Assembly (NCBI RefSeq): GCF_008119665.1
Contig: NZ_CP043046.1
Coordinates: 1,488,001-1,552,000, forward strand
Reading direction: 5' to 3'
Source: Pigmentiphaga aceris
GTDB lineage: Bacteria; Pseudomonadota; Gammaproteobacteria; Burkholderiales; Burkholderiaceae_B
DNA: 64,000 bases
Shown: positions 27,861 to 37,972 of the stretch, in pieces
Position numbering within the stretch: the first letter of the stretch is position 1
Layout of the letters: each line of letters opens with the position of its first letter
Made by a program: the position numbers and the translations under genes
Notes under the pieces: generated by a model
Databases searched by the model: none
Told to the model about the DNA's origin: nothing
Seen by the model: only the letters and a program-made list of their open reading frames with translations

Positions 27861-28021
27861 CTCATTCATCGCGGTTCTCACCGCGCGCAACATCGCTTTT
27901 CCCGTGCCCGGCTTGCATGCCGCGGCGCGCGGCGACACAAGCGGTGTGTTGTCTTCCCTGTTGATCTTCCCCTTACCGTTTCACTGGCAACGCGCTTGCT
28001 GCGCACAGCTACAATGCCGCT

Positions 28022-30901
28022 ATGAGCTATCTCGTGCTGGCCCGCAAATGGCGGCCTCGTTCGTTCGACACGCTGGTGGGCCAGGAACACGTCGTCCGCG
28101 CGCTGACGCATGCCCTGACCACTCAGCGTCTTCATCACGCCTGGCTGTTCACCGGCACGCGTGGCGTCGGCAAGACCACCTTGTCGCGCATCCTCGCCAA
28201 ATCGCTGAATTGCGAAACCGGCATCACGGCTACGCCTTGCGGCAAGTGTCGCGCCTGTACCGAGATCGATAGCGGCCGTTTTGTCGACTATCTTGAACTC
28301 GATGCCGCGTCCAACCGCGGCGTGGACGAGATGACGCAGTTGCTTGAGCAGGCCGTGTATTCGCCTACTGTGGGCCGTTTCAAGGTCTATATGATCGACG
28401 AAGTGCACATGCTCACCGGGCACGCGTTCAATGCCATGCTGAAAACGCTGGAAGAGCCGCCCGCGCATGTCAAATTCATTCTGGCGACCACTGATCCGCA
28501 GAAAATTCCGGTCACGGTCCTGAGCCGCTGCCTGCAATTCAATCTGAAGCAGATGCCGCCGGAATCCATCGTCGGCCATTTGTCGCACGTGCTTGACGCC
28601 GAGCAGATGCCCTACGAGACGCCCGCACTGCGGCTGATCGGGCAGGCTGCGCGCGGTTCGATGCGTGACGCCTTGTCGCTGACCGACCAGGCCATTGCCT
28701 TCAGTGCTGGTAACCTGACCGACGACGCCGTGCGCAGCATGCTGGGCACCATCGATCAGCGTCACCTGGTGCGTCTGCTGGACGCGCTGGCCGACGGCGA
28801 TGGCGCAGCGGTGCTGGCGGTGGCCGACGAATTGTCGATCCGCAGCCTGTCTTATTCCGGCGCGCTGGGCGATCTGGCAGTGATGCTGTCGCAGATTGCA
28901 ATCGCGCAACGGGTTGCCACGGCAGCCGTGGCGGAACACCCGCTGGGCGAAGACCTGATTCGTCTGGCATCGCGCTTGAACCCCGATGCCGTGCAATTGT
29001 TCTATTCGATTGCCGTGCACAGCCGGGCTGAATTGGCCTTGGCACCGGACGAATACGCCGGTTTTGCAATGGCCTGCGTGCGCATGTTGGCCTTCAGTGC
29101 AGAATCGGGCGGTGCCACGGTGCCGCCAGGAACGTCTGCCATCGTGCCTGCGGCGGCGAAGTCGGCTGCGCCGGTGGCGGCAGCGCAAGCGGCTGTTTCG
29201 GCCCCGGCCCCGACCCCGGCTTCGACCGCGATTGCTGTGGCTGGACAGACGGCTGCGGTGTCGCCGGCACAGAACCAGGGTGCGGCAAACGGTGAACCGC
29301 CTGCAGTCGCTCAAGGCGCTGCTACCGCTGCTGAATCTCGTGCCTCGGCAACCGCTTCGCAGAGCGACTCGTCGGCTGCAGTGAATCCTGCATCGGTGGC
29401 TTCTGCGACGGTCAATCCTGGCGCGGTCAGTTCTGTTGCGGGTAATTCCACTGCTGTTGACCCTGCTCCGGCCAGTCCCGCTGCAATTGCTTCGTCCTCT
29501 GTTATTACTGACGCAGTGTCTTCTACTGCGACGTCCTCGGGCGCAGTCACAGATTCGGCCAGCGCTTTGAACGCAGTTGCGGACTTAAACGCAGCCGCGG
29601 AATCAAGCACGCTCCCGGACCCCAGCGCAGCCATCAACAAGCCTGTTGCGTCGCAAGCTGACGTAGCCGTGCCCAGCGCCGCTGCCGATATGGCTACGCT
29701 GGAAACCGTGCCGACTGCGGCGGCTACTGCCGTGTTGCCTGAAGTGCCGGGTACACCGCCAAGCGCAGAATCCGGCGCGGTATCGCCTCCTGTCCAATCC
29801 GACTCAGCATCCACCGCCACCGATGATTCGCCGCCGTGGGATGTGACACAGGATGCTGTTGCAACACCTGCTGTTCCCGCAGCGTCGGCAACCGTCAGCG
29901 CCGCACCCGCCACTGCGCCAGCAGCATCGCAAAACACGTCAACCGACGCCCCGGTTAACAGCCCGCGCGCCGCGATGGCGCGTGCGCTGGCAGCCGGGCC
30001 CGCCTCGTCGCGCGATGCCAGTGCTGCGCAGTCGGCACCCGCCAACACGCCTGCACCAACGCGTGGCTCTGCTGCCCCGGCACGCGCCCCCGCGCCTGCC
30101 CCGCCGCCAGCTCGCCAGTCGCGCGCCAGCAGCGGCCCCCCGGATCTGGAACCGCCCCCGTGGCTGATGGACGACGCCGAGCCCAGCTTTGCCGAGCCGC
30201 CACCGGGCACCCAAGGTCGCCGGGATGGGGCAGGCAGCGCGTCACGCGGCTACGATGCCGACACGTCGCCAAGGCAGTCACCCCAGCCAAGCGCCCGTGC
30301 GTCCGCCCCGGCCTCTGCGACCGCGCGTCAAGCCGCACGCCAGCCTGCACAACAACCCGCTGCAGCCGCCTACGGTGATCCGCGCGACGCTCAAGACAAC
30401 GGCTTCGACGACGAATTCGAGTCGCCGGCACCCAGTCGCGCGCCAGCGCCTGCTGCTGCACCGGCTTTTACTGGCAACCCCGGCGACGCGCTGGTCCTGA
30501 ACGAACCCTGGTCCGCGCTGGCGGCCCGCTTGCCGGTACGCGGCATTGCGGCGCAGTTGGCGCGCCAAAGCGAATTGCTACGAATCGACGGCAATCTGCT
30601 TGTATTGCGCGTATCCGCCCGCACTCTTGCTGAAGGGCAGGGCGCGGAGCGCTTGCGCAGTGTGCTTGAAACCCATTTCGGTCGCCCCGTGCGGATCAGC
30701 GTCGAAGTAGGTACTACTGGCTCGGAAACCGCCCATGCGGTCGAGCAATCCGTACGCAGCGCTCGCCAGCAGGCAGCGGAAGAAGCGATCCTTGCCGATC
30801 CCTTCGTGCGTACGCTGATGGATAATTTCGGCGGACAGATCGTGCCCAATTCGATCAGTCCGGTCTCCCCAGAACTCCCCGTGAAGGAAACGCCAAAATG
30901 A
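28022..30901 (+). CDS. dnaX: DNA polymerase III subunits gamma/tau
   Basis: DnaX is the clamp-loader ATPase that links polymerase cores to the helicase. The 959-aa product has Walker A GTRGVGKT (45-52), four zinc cysteines (Cys64, 73, 76, 79), the Walker B/IDEVHML block and the SRC sensor motif in TVLSRCLQ. Residues from about 365 to about 820 form a very long Ala/Ser/Pro-rich linker; the conserved tau-type C-terminal domain follows at about 830-930 ([15 protein letters not shown]). E. coli DnaX is 643 aa, so the linker is the difference. I saw no A-rich slippery heptamer for making gamma. The stop overlaps ybaB. Confidence 0.95.
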   Translation: MSYLVLARKWRPRSFDTLVGQEHVVRALTHALTTQRLHHAWLFTGTRGVGKTTLSRILAKSLNCETGITATPCGKCRACTEIDSGRFVDYLELDAASNRGVDEMTQLLEQAVYSPTVGRFKVYMIDEVHMLTGHAFNAMLKTLEEPPAHVKFILATTDPQKIPVTVLSRCLQFNLKQMPPESIVGHLSHVLDAEQMPYETPALRLIGQAARGSMRDALSLTDQAIAFSAGNLTDDAVRSMLGTIDQRHLVRLLDALADGDGAAVLAVADELSIRSLSYSGALGDLAVMLSQIAIAQRVATAAVAEHPLGEDLIRLASRLNPDAVQLFYSIAVHSRAELALAPDEYAGFAMACVRMLAFSAESGGATVPPGTSAIVPAAAKSAAPVAAAQAAVSAPAPTPASTAIAVAGQTAAVSPAQNQGAANGEPPAVAQGAATAAESRASATASQSDSSAAVNPASVASATVNPGAVSSVAGNSTAVDPAPASPAAIASSSVITDAVSSTATSSGAVTDSASALNAVADLNAAAESSTLPDPSAAINKPVASQADVAVPSAAADMATLETVPTAAATAVLPEVPGTPPSAESGAVSPPVQSDSASTATDDSPPWDVTQDAVATPAVPAASATVSAAPATAPAASQNTSTDAPVNSPRAAMARALAAGPASSRDASAAQSAPANTPAPTRGSAAPARAPAPAPPPARQSRASSGPPDLEPPPWLMDDAEPSFAEPPPGTQGRRDGAGSASRGYDADTSPRQSPQPSARASAPASATARQAARQPAQQPAAAAYGDPRDAQDNGFDDEFESPAPSRAPAPAAAPAFTGNPGDALVLNEPWSALAARLPVRGIAAQLARQSELLRIDGNLLVLRVSARTLAEGQGAERLRSVLETHFGRPVRISVEVGTTGSETAHAVEQSVRSARQQAAEEAILADPFVRTLMDNFGGQIVPNSISPVSPELPVKETPK

Positions 30902-31224
30902 TGAAAGGTCAGATCGCTGGTTTGATGCGCCAGGCGCAGCAAATGCAAGAAAACATGAAGAAGGCGCAGGAACAGCTGGCCGACATTCTGGTGGAAGGTG
31001 CCGCAGGTGGTGGTCTGGTCAAGGCCACCGTCAGCTGCCGCAACGACGTCAAGCGCATCGTCATCGATCCCAGCCTGCTGGCTGACGACAAGGACATGCT
31101 GGAAGACCTCGTGGTTGCCGCATTGAACGACGCACTGCGCAAGGCCGAAGCCACCAGCCAGGAAAAGATGTCGGCGCTGACCGCCGGCCTGCCGATCCCC
31201 CCGGGCATGAAGCTGCCGTTCTAA
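30898..31224 (+). CDS. ybaB: YbaB/EbfC-family nucleoid-associated protein
   Basis: This 108-aa DNA-binding protein has the family's N-terminal [30 protein letters not shown] helix rich in Gln and Met (here split across residues 1-25), the central [18 protein letters not shown] beta region and the C-terminal [12 protein letters not shown]. YbaB dimers bind and bridge DNA and are almost always encoded between dnaX and recR, as here. The ATGATG start overlaps the dnaX stop by 4 bp. Confidence 0.96.
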   Translation: MMKGQIAGLMRQAQQMQENMKKAQEQLADILVEGAAGGGLVKATVSCRNDVKRIVIDPSLLADDKDMLEDLVVAALNDALRKAEATSQEKMSALTAGLPIPPGMKLPF

Positions 31225-31291
31225 AAGCAGCTTTTCAAGACCGTTCTCGAAAACAGGTTTCCATGATGTCTGCGCCCAAGCGCGTGCCCCA

Positions 31292-31897
31292 ATGAGCGAC
31301 CGGAACGCACCTGTTCCGCTGGCTGCCCTGGTCGATGCCTTGCGTCGCCTGCCGGGCGTGGGCGCGCGTTCTGCGCAGCGCATGGCGTATCACCTGTTGC
31401 AGCACGATCCGCAGGGCGCACGCATGCTGGGTCAGTCGTTGACCAATGCGGTCGAAAAACTGCGCCACTGCGCGAAATGCAATACGTTTACCGAGGTCGA
31501 GATCTGCGAGGTCTGCCTCAACCCCCGGCGCGACGCCACGCAGCTTTGCGTGGTGGAAACGCCGGCGGACCAGAACATGATCGAAGCCAGCCACAGTTAC
31601 CAGGGGCTGTACTTCGTGTTGATGGGTCGCCTGTCGCCACTTGAAGGTGTGGGCCCCCGCGACATCCGTTTCGACCGCTTGCTGGAACGTGCCACCGATG
31701 GGGTGGTGAACGAGGTCATCCTCGCCACCAACTTCACCACCGAAGGCGAAACCACCGCGCATTACCTGACTGAATTGATGCGTGCGCGTGGCTTGCGTGT
31801 CACCCGCCTTGCGCGTGGTGTGCCGGTCGGCAGCGAACTGGAATATGTCGATGCCGGCACCATTGCCTGGGCCTTGATGGACCGCCGCGCGCCTTGA
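31292..31897 (+). CDS. recR: Recombination mediator RecR
   Basis: RecR works with RecO and RecF to load RecA onto SSB-coated gaps. The 201-aa protein has the N-terminal helix-hairpin-helix ([16 protein letters not shown], about 18-33), a C4 zinc finger with Cys60, Cys63, Cys72 and Cys75, and a TOPRIM domain beginning [13 protein letters not shown] (about 86-98). Length is exactly that of typical RecR. It follows ybaB by 67 bases. The presence of both RecBCD and RecFOR-type functions in one block is notable but normal. Confidence 0.97.
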   Translation: MSDRNAPVPLAALVDALRRLPGVGARSAQRMAYHLLQHDPQGARMLGQSLTNAVEKLRHCAKCNTFTEVEICEVCLNPRRDATQLCVVETPADQNMIEASHSYQGLYFVLMGRLSPLEGVGPRDIRFDRLLERATDGVVNEVILATNFTTEGETTAHYLTELMRARGLRVTRLARGVPVGSELEYVDAGTIAWALMDRRAP

Positions 31898-32167
31898 GCG
31901 CATTGTCATCACACCAGGTGATGCAGCAACAGGCTGGAAAGTTCGGTCTGCCCAAGCGCTCCGCAATGTGCCAATCTGCAAGTGTCAATCTCTGCTTATC
32001 GCCCAAAGTGCCATATTGCGGTTTTTGTGGTGCTGATTCGGGATCATCCTCATGCGTTACCTTGAGGCAAACCGATATCATCGTGCGGCGATAGACGCGC
32101 TGGAAAAAGAGGGTGCACCGCTTGTGCCCCGGCCGGCGTCGCTGCTTTCCATCGCCGGAGACCCTCG

Positions 32168-33208
32168 ATGACCTTCACCCGACGCGACATCATCAAGCTG
32201 GCCGGCACGGCCGCTGCCCTCCAACTGTTCCCGGCATTCGTGCACGCCCAGGGCCTCGAAAAGAAAAAGGTCAGCATTGCGGTTGGCGGCAAGAACCTCT
32301 TCTATTACTTGCCGCTGACGATCGCAGAACAGCGCGGTTATTTCAAAGATGAAGGTCTGGACGTCGAAATCTCGGACTTCGCCGGTGGCTCGCGCGCCTT
32401 GCAGGCCGTGGTCGGCGGTAGCGCCGACGTGTGCTCGGGCGCGTTCGAACACACCATCAGCCTGCAGAACAAGGGCCAGGCCTTCCGCGCCTTCGCCCTG
32501 CAAGGCCGTGCGCCGCAGATCGTGATGGCGGTGTCCACCAAGACTTTCGCCAACTACAAGACGCCGGCCGACCTGAAAGGCAAAAAGATCGGCGTGACGG
32601 CACCGGGCTCGTCGACCAACATGATGGTCAACTTCTTCCTGGCCAAGCACGGCCTGAAGGCGTCCGATGTGTCGATCATCGGCGTGGGCGCTGCCGCTGG
32701 CGCGGTTGCCGCCATGCGTTCGGGCCAGATCGATGCGATCTCCAACCTTGACCCGGTCATCACCACGCTGGAACGTGCTGGCGATATCCGCATCATCTCG
32801 GACACCCGCAGCCTGAAGGACACGGAAACCATCTTCGGTGGCCCGATGCCCGCCGCGTGCCTGTACGCGGCGCAAGCCTTCCTGGACAAGAACCCGAACA
32901 CGGCGCAAGCCCTGGCCAACGCCATCGTGCGCGCCAACAAGTGGCTGCAAACGGCCGGCCCCTCGGAAATCGTGAAAAACGTGCCGGAATCCTTCCTGCT
33001 GGGTGACCGCGCGCTGTACATCGATTCCTTCCAGAAGGGCAAGGAAGCGATCTCGCCGGACGGCGTGGTCCCGGAAGCTGGTGCGGCAACCGCACTGCGC
33101 GCCCTGGCTGCCTACGACACGGCCATCGACGCCAAGAAGATCGACTTGTCGCGCATCTACACGAACGAGTTCGTGAAGAAGGCGAACCAGAAATACCCGA
33201 ACGGCTAA
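32168..33208 (+). CDS. ABC transporter substrate-binding protein, NitT/TauT family
   Basis: This 346-aa periplasmic binding protein has a twin-arginine-type leader (TRRDIIKLAG at 4-13), a hydrophobic stretch and a probable cleavage after Ala27 (FVHA-Q). The body matches the NMT1/SsuA-like fold used for taurine, nitrate, sulfonates, thiamine precursors or aromatic acids (LPLTIAEQRGYFKDEGLDVEI in two blocks near residues 50-75). It is the first gene of a three-gene operon with ATPase and permease. A GGAGA ribosome-binding site lies 6-7 bases before ATG 32168. The ligand cannot be told. Confidence 0.92.
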   Translation: MTFTRRDIIKLAGTAAALQLFPAFVHAQGLEKKKVSIAVGGKNLFYYLPLTIAEQRGYFKDEGLDVEISDFAGGSRALQAVVGGSADVCSGAFEHTISLQNKGQAFRAFALQGRAPQIVMAVSTKTFANYKTPADLKGKKIGVTAPGSSTNMMVNFFLAKHGLKASDVSIIGVGAAAGAVAAMRSGQIDAISNLDPVITTLERAGDIRIISDTRSLKDTETIFGGPMPAACLYAAQAFLDKNPNTAQALANAIVRANKWLQTAGPSEIVKNVPESFLLGDRALYIDSFQKGKEAISPDGVVPEAGAATALRALAAYDTAIDAKKIDLSRIYTNEFVKKANQKYPNG

Positions 33209-33220
33209 GTTCGTCACTGC

Positions 33221-33261
33221 GCCGCGGCGTGTGTCCAGTGGGCACACGCCGCGGCTTTTTT
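33221..33261 (+). terminator. Strong hairpin with T-run between binding protein and ATPase genes
   Basis: A perfect 13-bp GC-rich stem (33221-33233 with 33243-33255) has a 9-base loop and six T residues after it. It starts 12 bases after the binding-protein stop and ends 20 bases before the ATPase start. It should terminate most transcripts, leaving more mRNA for the binding protein than for ATPase and permease. Confidence 0.9.
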
Positions 33262-33281
33262 CATGATTACAGGAGTCGGGT

Positions 33282-34121
33282 TTGTCGACCGTATCATCCG
33301 CCACCCCCGCGTCCGCACCCGCGCTTCGCTTTGAAAACCTGACCTGCACCTTCGTGTCGCGTGAAGACCGCTCGCAGCGCTACACCGCTGTGAGGGACAC
33401 CACCATGTCGGTGGAAGCAGGCGAGTTCGTCTCCGTCGTCGGCCCCACGGGCTGCGGCAAATCCACCTTGCTGAACATCGCTGCCGGCCTGTTGCAACCC
33501 TCGTCGGGCAGCATCAGTGTGTTCGGCAAACCGCTGGAAGGCATCAACACGCGCGCGGGCTACATGTTCCAGGGCGATGCATTGCTGCCCTGGCGCAATG
33601 CGCTGGACAACGTGGTTGCAGGACTGGAATTCGCGGGCGTGGGCCGCAGCGAAGCCGTCGAGCGCGGTGAAGAATGGCTGCGTCGGGTTGGTCTGGGTGG
33701 CTTCGGCGACCGCTTCCCGCACCAGATGTCGGGCGGCATGCGCAAGCGCACCATGCTGGCACAGACGCTGATCCGCGACCCGGACATCATCCTGATGGAC
33801 GAACCGTTCTCGGCGCTTGATATCCAGACGCGTCAGCTGATGGAAAACGAAGTGCTGGAATTGTGGATGGCCAAGCGCAAGGCCGTGCTGTTCATCACGC
33901 ACGATCTGGATGAAGCCATTGCCATGAGCGACCGGGTCATCGTGCTGTCAGCAGGCCCGGGCACCCACCCGATCGGTGAATTCGCGATCGACCTGCCGCG
34001 CCCGCGCGACGTGTCGGAAGTGCGCATGCACCCCCGTTTCGTCGAGCTGCACGCCGCCATCTGGGGCGTGTTGCGCGAAGAAGTTCTCAAGGGCTATGCC
34101 CAGCAAAAGTTGGTCGCGTAA
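33282..34121 (+). CDS. ABC transporter ATP-binding protein, NitT/TauT family
   Basis: This 279-aa ATPase energises the import system encoded on both sides. Walker A GPTGCGKST is at 54-62, the signature is MSGGMRKRTMLAQ (with the Met-Arg variation usual in SsuB/TauB), and Walker B is IILMDEPFSALD. The start is TTG 33282, supported by AGGAG at 33271-33275; no nearby ATG gives a better fit. A terminator lies directly upstream, so read-through or a minor promoter must supply this gene. Confidence 0.92.
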   Translation: MSTVSSATPASAPALRFENLTCTFVSREDRSQRYTAVRDTTMSVEAGEFVSVVGPTGCGKSTLLNIAAGLLQPSSGSISVFGKPLEGINTRAGYMFQGDALLPWRNALDNVVAGLEFAGVGRSEAVERGEEWLRRVGLGGFGDRFPHQMSGGMRKRTMLAQTLIRDPDIILMDEPFSALDIQTRQLMENEVLELWMAKRKAVLFITHDLDEAIAMSDRVIVLSAGPGTHPIGEFAIDLPRPRDVSEVRMHPRFVELHAAIWGVLREEVLKGYAQQKLVA

Positions 34122-34147
34122 GCGCCATACCAAAGGGCATCAGCATT

Positions 34148-34942
34148 ATGTGGAATCTCATCAAACCCAGTCACAAGACCCTGCGCCTGTGGCAGTTGGC
34201 GGTACTGGTCGTCATCCTGGCCGTCTGGCACGGCATCACACGTGACCCGGCGGTTGCGTTCTTCTTCGGTGAACCGATCAAGGTCTTCCTGCGCGTGTGG
34301 CAGTGGTTCGTCACCGACGCCGACATCTATACCCACCTGGGCATCACGCTGCTGGAAACCATGCTGGCGTTTGCCATCGGCACGATTGCCGGTCTGGGCT
34401 TCGGCCTGTGGCTCGCGCTGTCGACCATGGCGGGTGCCATCCTGGACCCGTACATCAAGGCCATGAACTCGATGCCACGGGTGATCCTGGCGCCGATCTT
34501 CGCGCTGTGGTTCGGCCTGGGCATCTGGTCCAAGGTGGCACTGGCCGTCACGCTGGTGTTCTTCATCGTGTTCTTCAACGTCTACCAAGGCGTGAAGGAA
34601 GTCAGCCCGGTGGTCCTGGCCAACGCCCGCATGCTGGGTGCCAATGGTCGTCAGCTGCTGCGTCAGGTCTACCTGCCGTCGGCCACCAGCTGGGTGTTCT
34701 CCAGCCTGCATACGTCGGTCGGTCTGGCCTTCGTGGGCGCGGTGGTGGGTGAATACCTGGGCAGCGCACGCGGGGTCGGTTATCTGATTCTGCAGGCCGA
34801 AGGCACCTTCGACGTGAACACCGTGTTTGCCGGCATCATCGTGCTGACGGCGTGCGCGCTGTTCCTGGATCTGATGGTGGGCGTGGTCGAAAAGCGCCTG
34901 ATGAAGTGGCAACCAAAGTCGGGTGAAACCGAGCGCCTGTAA
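34148..34942 (+). CDS. ABC transporter permease, NitT/TauT family
   Basis: This 264-aa inner-membrane protein has about six spans and the EAA-type cytoplasmic loop typical of SsuC/TauC (ANARMLGANGRQLLRQVYLP). It completes the transporter with the two upstream genes, 26 bases after the ATPase stop, and is followed by a terminator. Confidence 0.92.
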   Translation: MWNLIKPSHKTLRLWQLAVLVVILAVWHGITRDPAVAFFFGEPIKVFLRVWQWFVTDADIYTHLGITLLETMLAFAIGTIAGLGFGLWLALSTMAGAILDPYIKAMNSMPRVILAPIFALWFGLGIWSKVALAVTLVFFIVFFNVYQGVKEVSPVVLANARMLGANGRQLLRQVYLPSATSWVFSSLHTSVGLAFVGAVVGEYLGSARGVGYLILQAEGTFDVNTVFAGIIVLTACALFLDLMVGVVEKRLMKWQPKSGETERL

Positions 34943-35023
34943 GCGCACGGTACGAACGTGCTGCGCCGTCGATCCGGTCACGCAGCACGAACCAGTTGTT
35001 GTCACACGCAATAAAAGCGTACC

Positions 35024-35058
35024 AAACGGCCTTGGGGTTATCCCGAGGCCGTTTTCAT
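35024..35058 (+). terminator. Terminator of the NitT/TauT-type operon
   Basis: The left arm AAACGGCCTTGGG (35024-35036) and right arm CCCGAGGCCGTTT (35042-35054) form a 13-bp stem with one G-T pair, followed by TTCATTT. It lies about 80 bases after the permease stop. Confidence 0.85.
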
Positions 35059-35135
35059 TTCCGCGTCAGTCATGGGAAGTCGAAAGGTCGTCACCTTCCC
35101 GCCCAGCGCCAGACGTGACGTTTTGTAATCCAGTC

Positions 35136-35150
35136 ACGAATAAAATTCGT
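35136..35150. promoter_or_regulatory. Palindrome upstream of the aldolase operon
   Basis: ACGAAT-AAA-ATTCGT is a perfect 6-3-6 inverted repeat in an AT-rich stretch 85 bases before the aldolase start. It is a plausible operator for the operon, perhaps for the LysR regulator encoded at its end; no direct support. The wider interval 35059-35234 holds no gene. Confidence 0.35.
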
Positions 35151-35234
35151 ACATCAGGCCGAATTAATATCGTTTTGCGCTGAAACCACACGGCTTTTAA
35201 ATGGGCGTTCGTTCACCAACCGAGCCTCATTCAG

Positions 35235-35912
35235 ATGAATCCCATCGGCTACCGCATGCTTGAGCGGTCCTCCTCGCCCGTGACCAGTGATGTTCTGCAG
35301 CAATTTGCCACCGTCGGCACCGCGCAGATCAGCGATTGCATGCAGCGCCTGTACGGCGCAGACGGTCTGCGACCGATGCATGGCGGCACGGGCCGGATGG
35401 TTGGCCTGGCAGTGACCGTGAAGGTACGCCCGGGCGACAACCTGATGATCCACAAGGCGATCGAGATGGCTGGCCCCGGCGACATCATCGTGGTCGATGG
35501 CAGCGGCGACACCACCAACGCGCTGGTCGGCGAACTGATGATGATGGCTGCCCACGAGCGCGGCATTCTCGGTTTTGTGATCGACGGCGCGATCCGCGAT
35601 CTGGACGTGTTCGCCCAAGGCGAATTCGGCTGCTTCGCACGCGGCGTGTCGCACAAGGGTCCGTACAAGGATGGCCCGGGCGAAATCAACGTGCCGGTGT
35701 CGATCGGTGGCCAGGTCATCTGCGCAGGCGACGTGATCGTCGGTGACGCCGATGGCGTGGTGGGCATTCCTGCTGCGCATGCCGCAGACATCCTGGTGCT
35801 GGCGCTGAAGAAAGAGAACGCCGAACTGGTTTCCAAAGAAAAAATCCTGGCCGGCACGTACCAAAAGCCCTGGCTTGAAAAAACCATTGCTGAAAAGACC
35901 GGAGCAGCCTGA
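35235..35912 (+). CDS. RraA-like / 4-hydroxy-4-methyl-2-oxoglutarate (HMG/CHA)-type aldolase
   Basis: This 225-aa protein has the RraA/MenG fold. The class II pyruvate aldolases of this family (HMG/CHA aldolase) use a metal held near the G-x-x-R-D-x-D motif; here it is GAIRDLD (118-124), with Arg121, Asp122 and Asp124. The GELMMMAA stretch (99-106) forms the substrate loop, and GDADGVVGIP lies near the end. The alternative name, RNase E regulator RraA, applies to a shorter relative (about 160 aa) lacking the aldolase role. It is first in a unit with an aminotransferase (1-base overlap) and an amino acid importer, favouring an aldolase role in amino acid breakdown. Confidence 0.85.
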   Translation: MNPIGYRMLERSSSPVTSDVLQQFATVGTAQISDCMQRLYGADGLRPMHGGTGRMVGLAVTVKVRPGDNLMIHKAIEMAGPGDIIVVDGSGDTTNALVGELMMMAAHERGILGFVIDGAIRDLDVFAQGEFGCFARGVSHKGPYKDGPGEINVPVSIGGQVICAGDVIVGDADGVVGIPAAHAADILVLALKKENAELVSKEKILAGTYQKPWLEKTIAEKTGAA

Positions 35913-37114
35913 TGTCCTTCATTTCCGAAAAAATCCGTCGCATCAAGCTGTCGCCCAGCGTGGCCGCGCGCGCCATCATCGCTGAACTGCGTGAGCAAGG
36001 CCGTCGTGTCATCGACCTGACCATCGGCGAGCCCGATTTCTCGACCCCCAAGCACATCTGCGACGCGGCCAAGGCTGCGATGGACCGAGGCGAAACCAAG
36101 TACCCCGCCGCCCAGGGCACCCCGGCGCTGCGCAAGGCTGCCCGCGTGCGCCTGTTGCTGGACACCGGTGTGGACTACCCGGTCGGCCAGATCATCGTCA
36201 GCACTGGTGCCAAGCAAGTGTTGTTCAACGGCCTGGCTGCCACGCTGAACGACGGCGACGAAGTGATCATTCCCGCGCCGTTCTGGGTGTCGTACCCCGA
36301 CATGGTGCTGGTCAACGGCGGCGTGCCGGTGCCGGTCACCACCACGCCGGCCACCGGCTACAAGCTGACCCCGGAAGCCCTGGAAGCCGCGATCACCCCG
36401 CGCACCAAGTGGCTGATGATGAACGCCCCCAGCAATCCCACCGGTGCCGTCTATGGCAAGGAAGAATGGGAAGCGCTGGCTGCGGTGCTGCGTCGCCACC
36501 CGCACGTCTGGTTGATGACCGACGACATCTACGCGCGTCTGGGCTTCCTCGACACCGCCGCTGTGCATCCGCTGCAAGTCGCGCCCGATCTGGCGCCGCG
36601 CACCCTGGTGGTCAATGGTGTGTCGAAGGCCTACGCGATGACGGGCTGGCGCATCGGTTATGGTGCAGGCCCGGATGAACTGATCAAGGCCATGGCCATC
36701 CTGCAATCGCAAAGCACCTCGGGTGCCTCGTCGATCAGCCAGGCCGCCGCGCTGGAAGCGCTGTCCGGCCCGCAGGATTGCGTGGTCGAATTCGCCAAGA
36801 TCTTCCGTGCACGCCGTGACGTCGCCGTGGCCGAACTGTCGAAGACGCCGGGCCTGACGGTAGTCGTGCCGGAAGGCGCGTTCTACGTCTTCCCCGACTG
36901 CAATGCACTGCTGGGCAAGAAGACGCCCGACGGCAAGGTGATCGCCACCGACAACGATCTGACAAATTACTTCCTGCGCGATGCAGGTGTGGCCGTGATC
37001 GACGGTCATGCCTACGGCGCGCCGGGCACGTTCCGCCTGTCGTTCGCGGCATCGGAAGACGACATTCGGGCTGGTTGCGCAGGCATCCGGGCCGCTTGCG
37101 AAAAGCTGAGCTAA
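35912..37114 (+). CDS. Class I/II PLP-dependent aminotransferase (AspC-like)
   Basis: This 400-aa fold-type I aminotransferase has the N-terminal LTIGEPDFSTP (substrate-binding) block, NPTG (175-178), the Asp in MTDDIYARL that binds pyridine nitrogen, Lys239 in VSKAYAMTGWRIGY as the Schiff-base residue, and the C-terminal FRLSFA arginine that binds the substrate carboxylate. Sequence type is the Asp/aromatic 1-gamma group. With the aldolase gene directly upstream (stop and start share one base) and a polar amino acid transporter downstream, the likely role is to convert an imported amino acid to the 2-oxo acid that the aldolase cleaves. Confidence 0.92.
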   Translation: MSFISEKIRRIKLSPSVAARAIIAELREQGRRVIDLTIGEPDFSTPKHICDAAKAAMDRGETKYPAAQGTPALRKAARVRLLLDTGVDYPVGQIIVSTGAKQVLFNGLAATLNDGDEVIIPAPFWVSYPDMVLVNGGVPVPVTTTPATGYKLTPEALEAAITPRTKWLMMNAPSNPTGAVYGKEEWEALAAVLRRHPHVWLMTDDIYARLGFLDTAAVHPLQVAPDLAPRTLVVNGVSKAYAMTGWRIGYGAGPDELIKAMAILQSQSTSGASSISQAAALEALSGPQDCVVEFAKIFRARRDVAVAELSKTPGLTVVVPEGAFYVFPDCNALLGKKTPDGKVIATDNDLTNYFLRDAGVAVIDGHAYGAPGTFRLSFAASEDDIRAGCAGIRAACEKLS

Positions 37115-37150
37115 GACCAATCCCCCCCTTAGATCCACCGAGGAGCACAC

Positions 37151-37972
37151 ATGAAACTGACCAACATCGCATACGGCCTGCTGGCCCTGACGCTCGCAAG
37201 CGCCGCCACTGTGGCGAAAGCCGACCAATTGGACGACGTGAAGAAGAAGGGCGAACTGGTGTGCGGCACCCTCGGCACCTCGCAGCCCTTCAGCTTCCAG
37301 GACCCGGCCACCCGTGAACTGGTGGGCTACGACATCGACATGTGCACCCTGGTTGCCAAGAAGATTGGCGTGAAGATCCAGTTCAAGCAGATCTCGGTCG
37401 CCGCGCGTATCCCTGAGCTGAACGAAAGCCGCGTCGACATTCTGGCCGCGAACCTGGGTTACTCGCCTGATCGCGCCGAGCAGATCTCGTTCAGCCACGC
37501 CTACTACGTCAGCCCGCAGAAGCTGCTGGTTCGCGCTGATTCGCCCTACCAGACCATCGACTCGCTGGACGGCCAGCGCATCGGTGCGACCAAGGGTTCC
37601 AGCTCGGAGCGCCAGATCAAGGAACGCTTCACCAAGTCGCAAGTGATCGGCTACGCCGACAGCCCGGCCGCTTACCTCGCCCTGCAGCAAAAGAAGGTCG
37701 AGGCGCAATTCGCGTCCGAGCTGATCATGGCCCGCCTGGTCATGCAATCGCCCCCGAGCTCGCCGGTTCGCATGATCGAACAGCCGGTGTTCAACGAGGC
37801 CTGGGGCCTGGGCGTACGCAAGTCTGAAGGTCAATTCCTGCGTCAGGTGAACCGCGCGCTGGAAGAAGCCGAAGCAACCGGTGAAGCCAAGAAGATCTTC
37901 GAGAAGTGGTTCGGTCCCAACACCGAATACAAGATCAATCGTTCGTTCACCATTGGCCGTATCGTTGGCTGA
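37151..37972 (+). CDS. Polar amino acid ABC transporter substrate-binding protein
   Basis: This 273-aa family 3 periplasmic binding protein starts with a Sec signal (about residues 1-24, ending ATVAKA). Conserved parts are CGTLGTSQPFSFQDP, the VGYDIDMC block and DGQRIGATKGSSSERQI, which form the alpha-carboxylate site of amino acid binders. An AGGAG ribosome-binding site lies about 7 bases before ATG 37151. It is third in the catabolic unit with two permeases and an ATPase behind it. Binding of a glutamate-like compound would fit the enzymes but is not proven. Confidence 0.92.
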   Translation: MKLTNIAYGLLALTLASAATVAKADQLDDVKKKGELVCGTLGTSQPFSFQDPATRELVGYDIDMCTLVAKKIGVKIQFKQISVAARIPELNESRVDILAANLGYSPDRAEQISFSHAYYVSPQKLLVRADSPYQTIDSLDGQRIGATKGSSSERQIKERFTKSQVIGYADSPAAYLALQQKKVEAQFASELIMARLVMQSPPSSPVRMIEQPVFNEAWGLGVRKSEGQFLRQVNRALEEAEATGEAKKIFEKWFGPNTEYKINRSFTIGRIVG

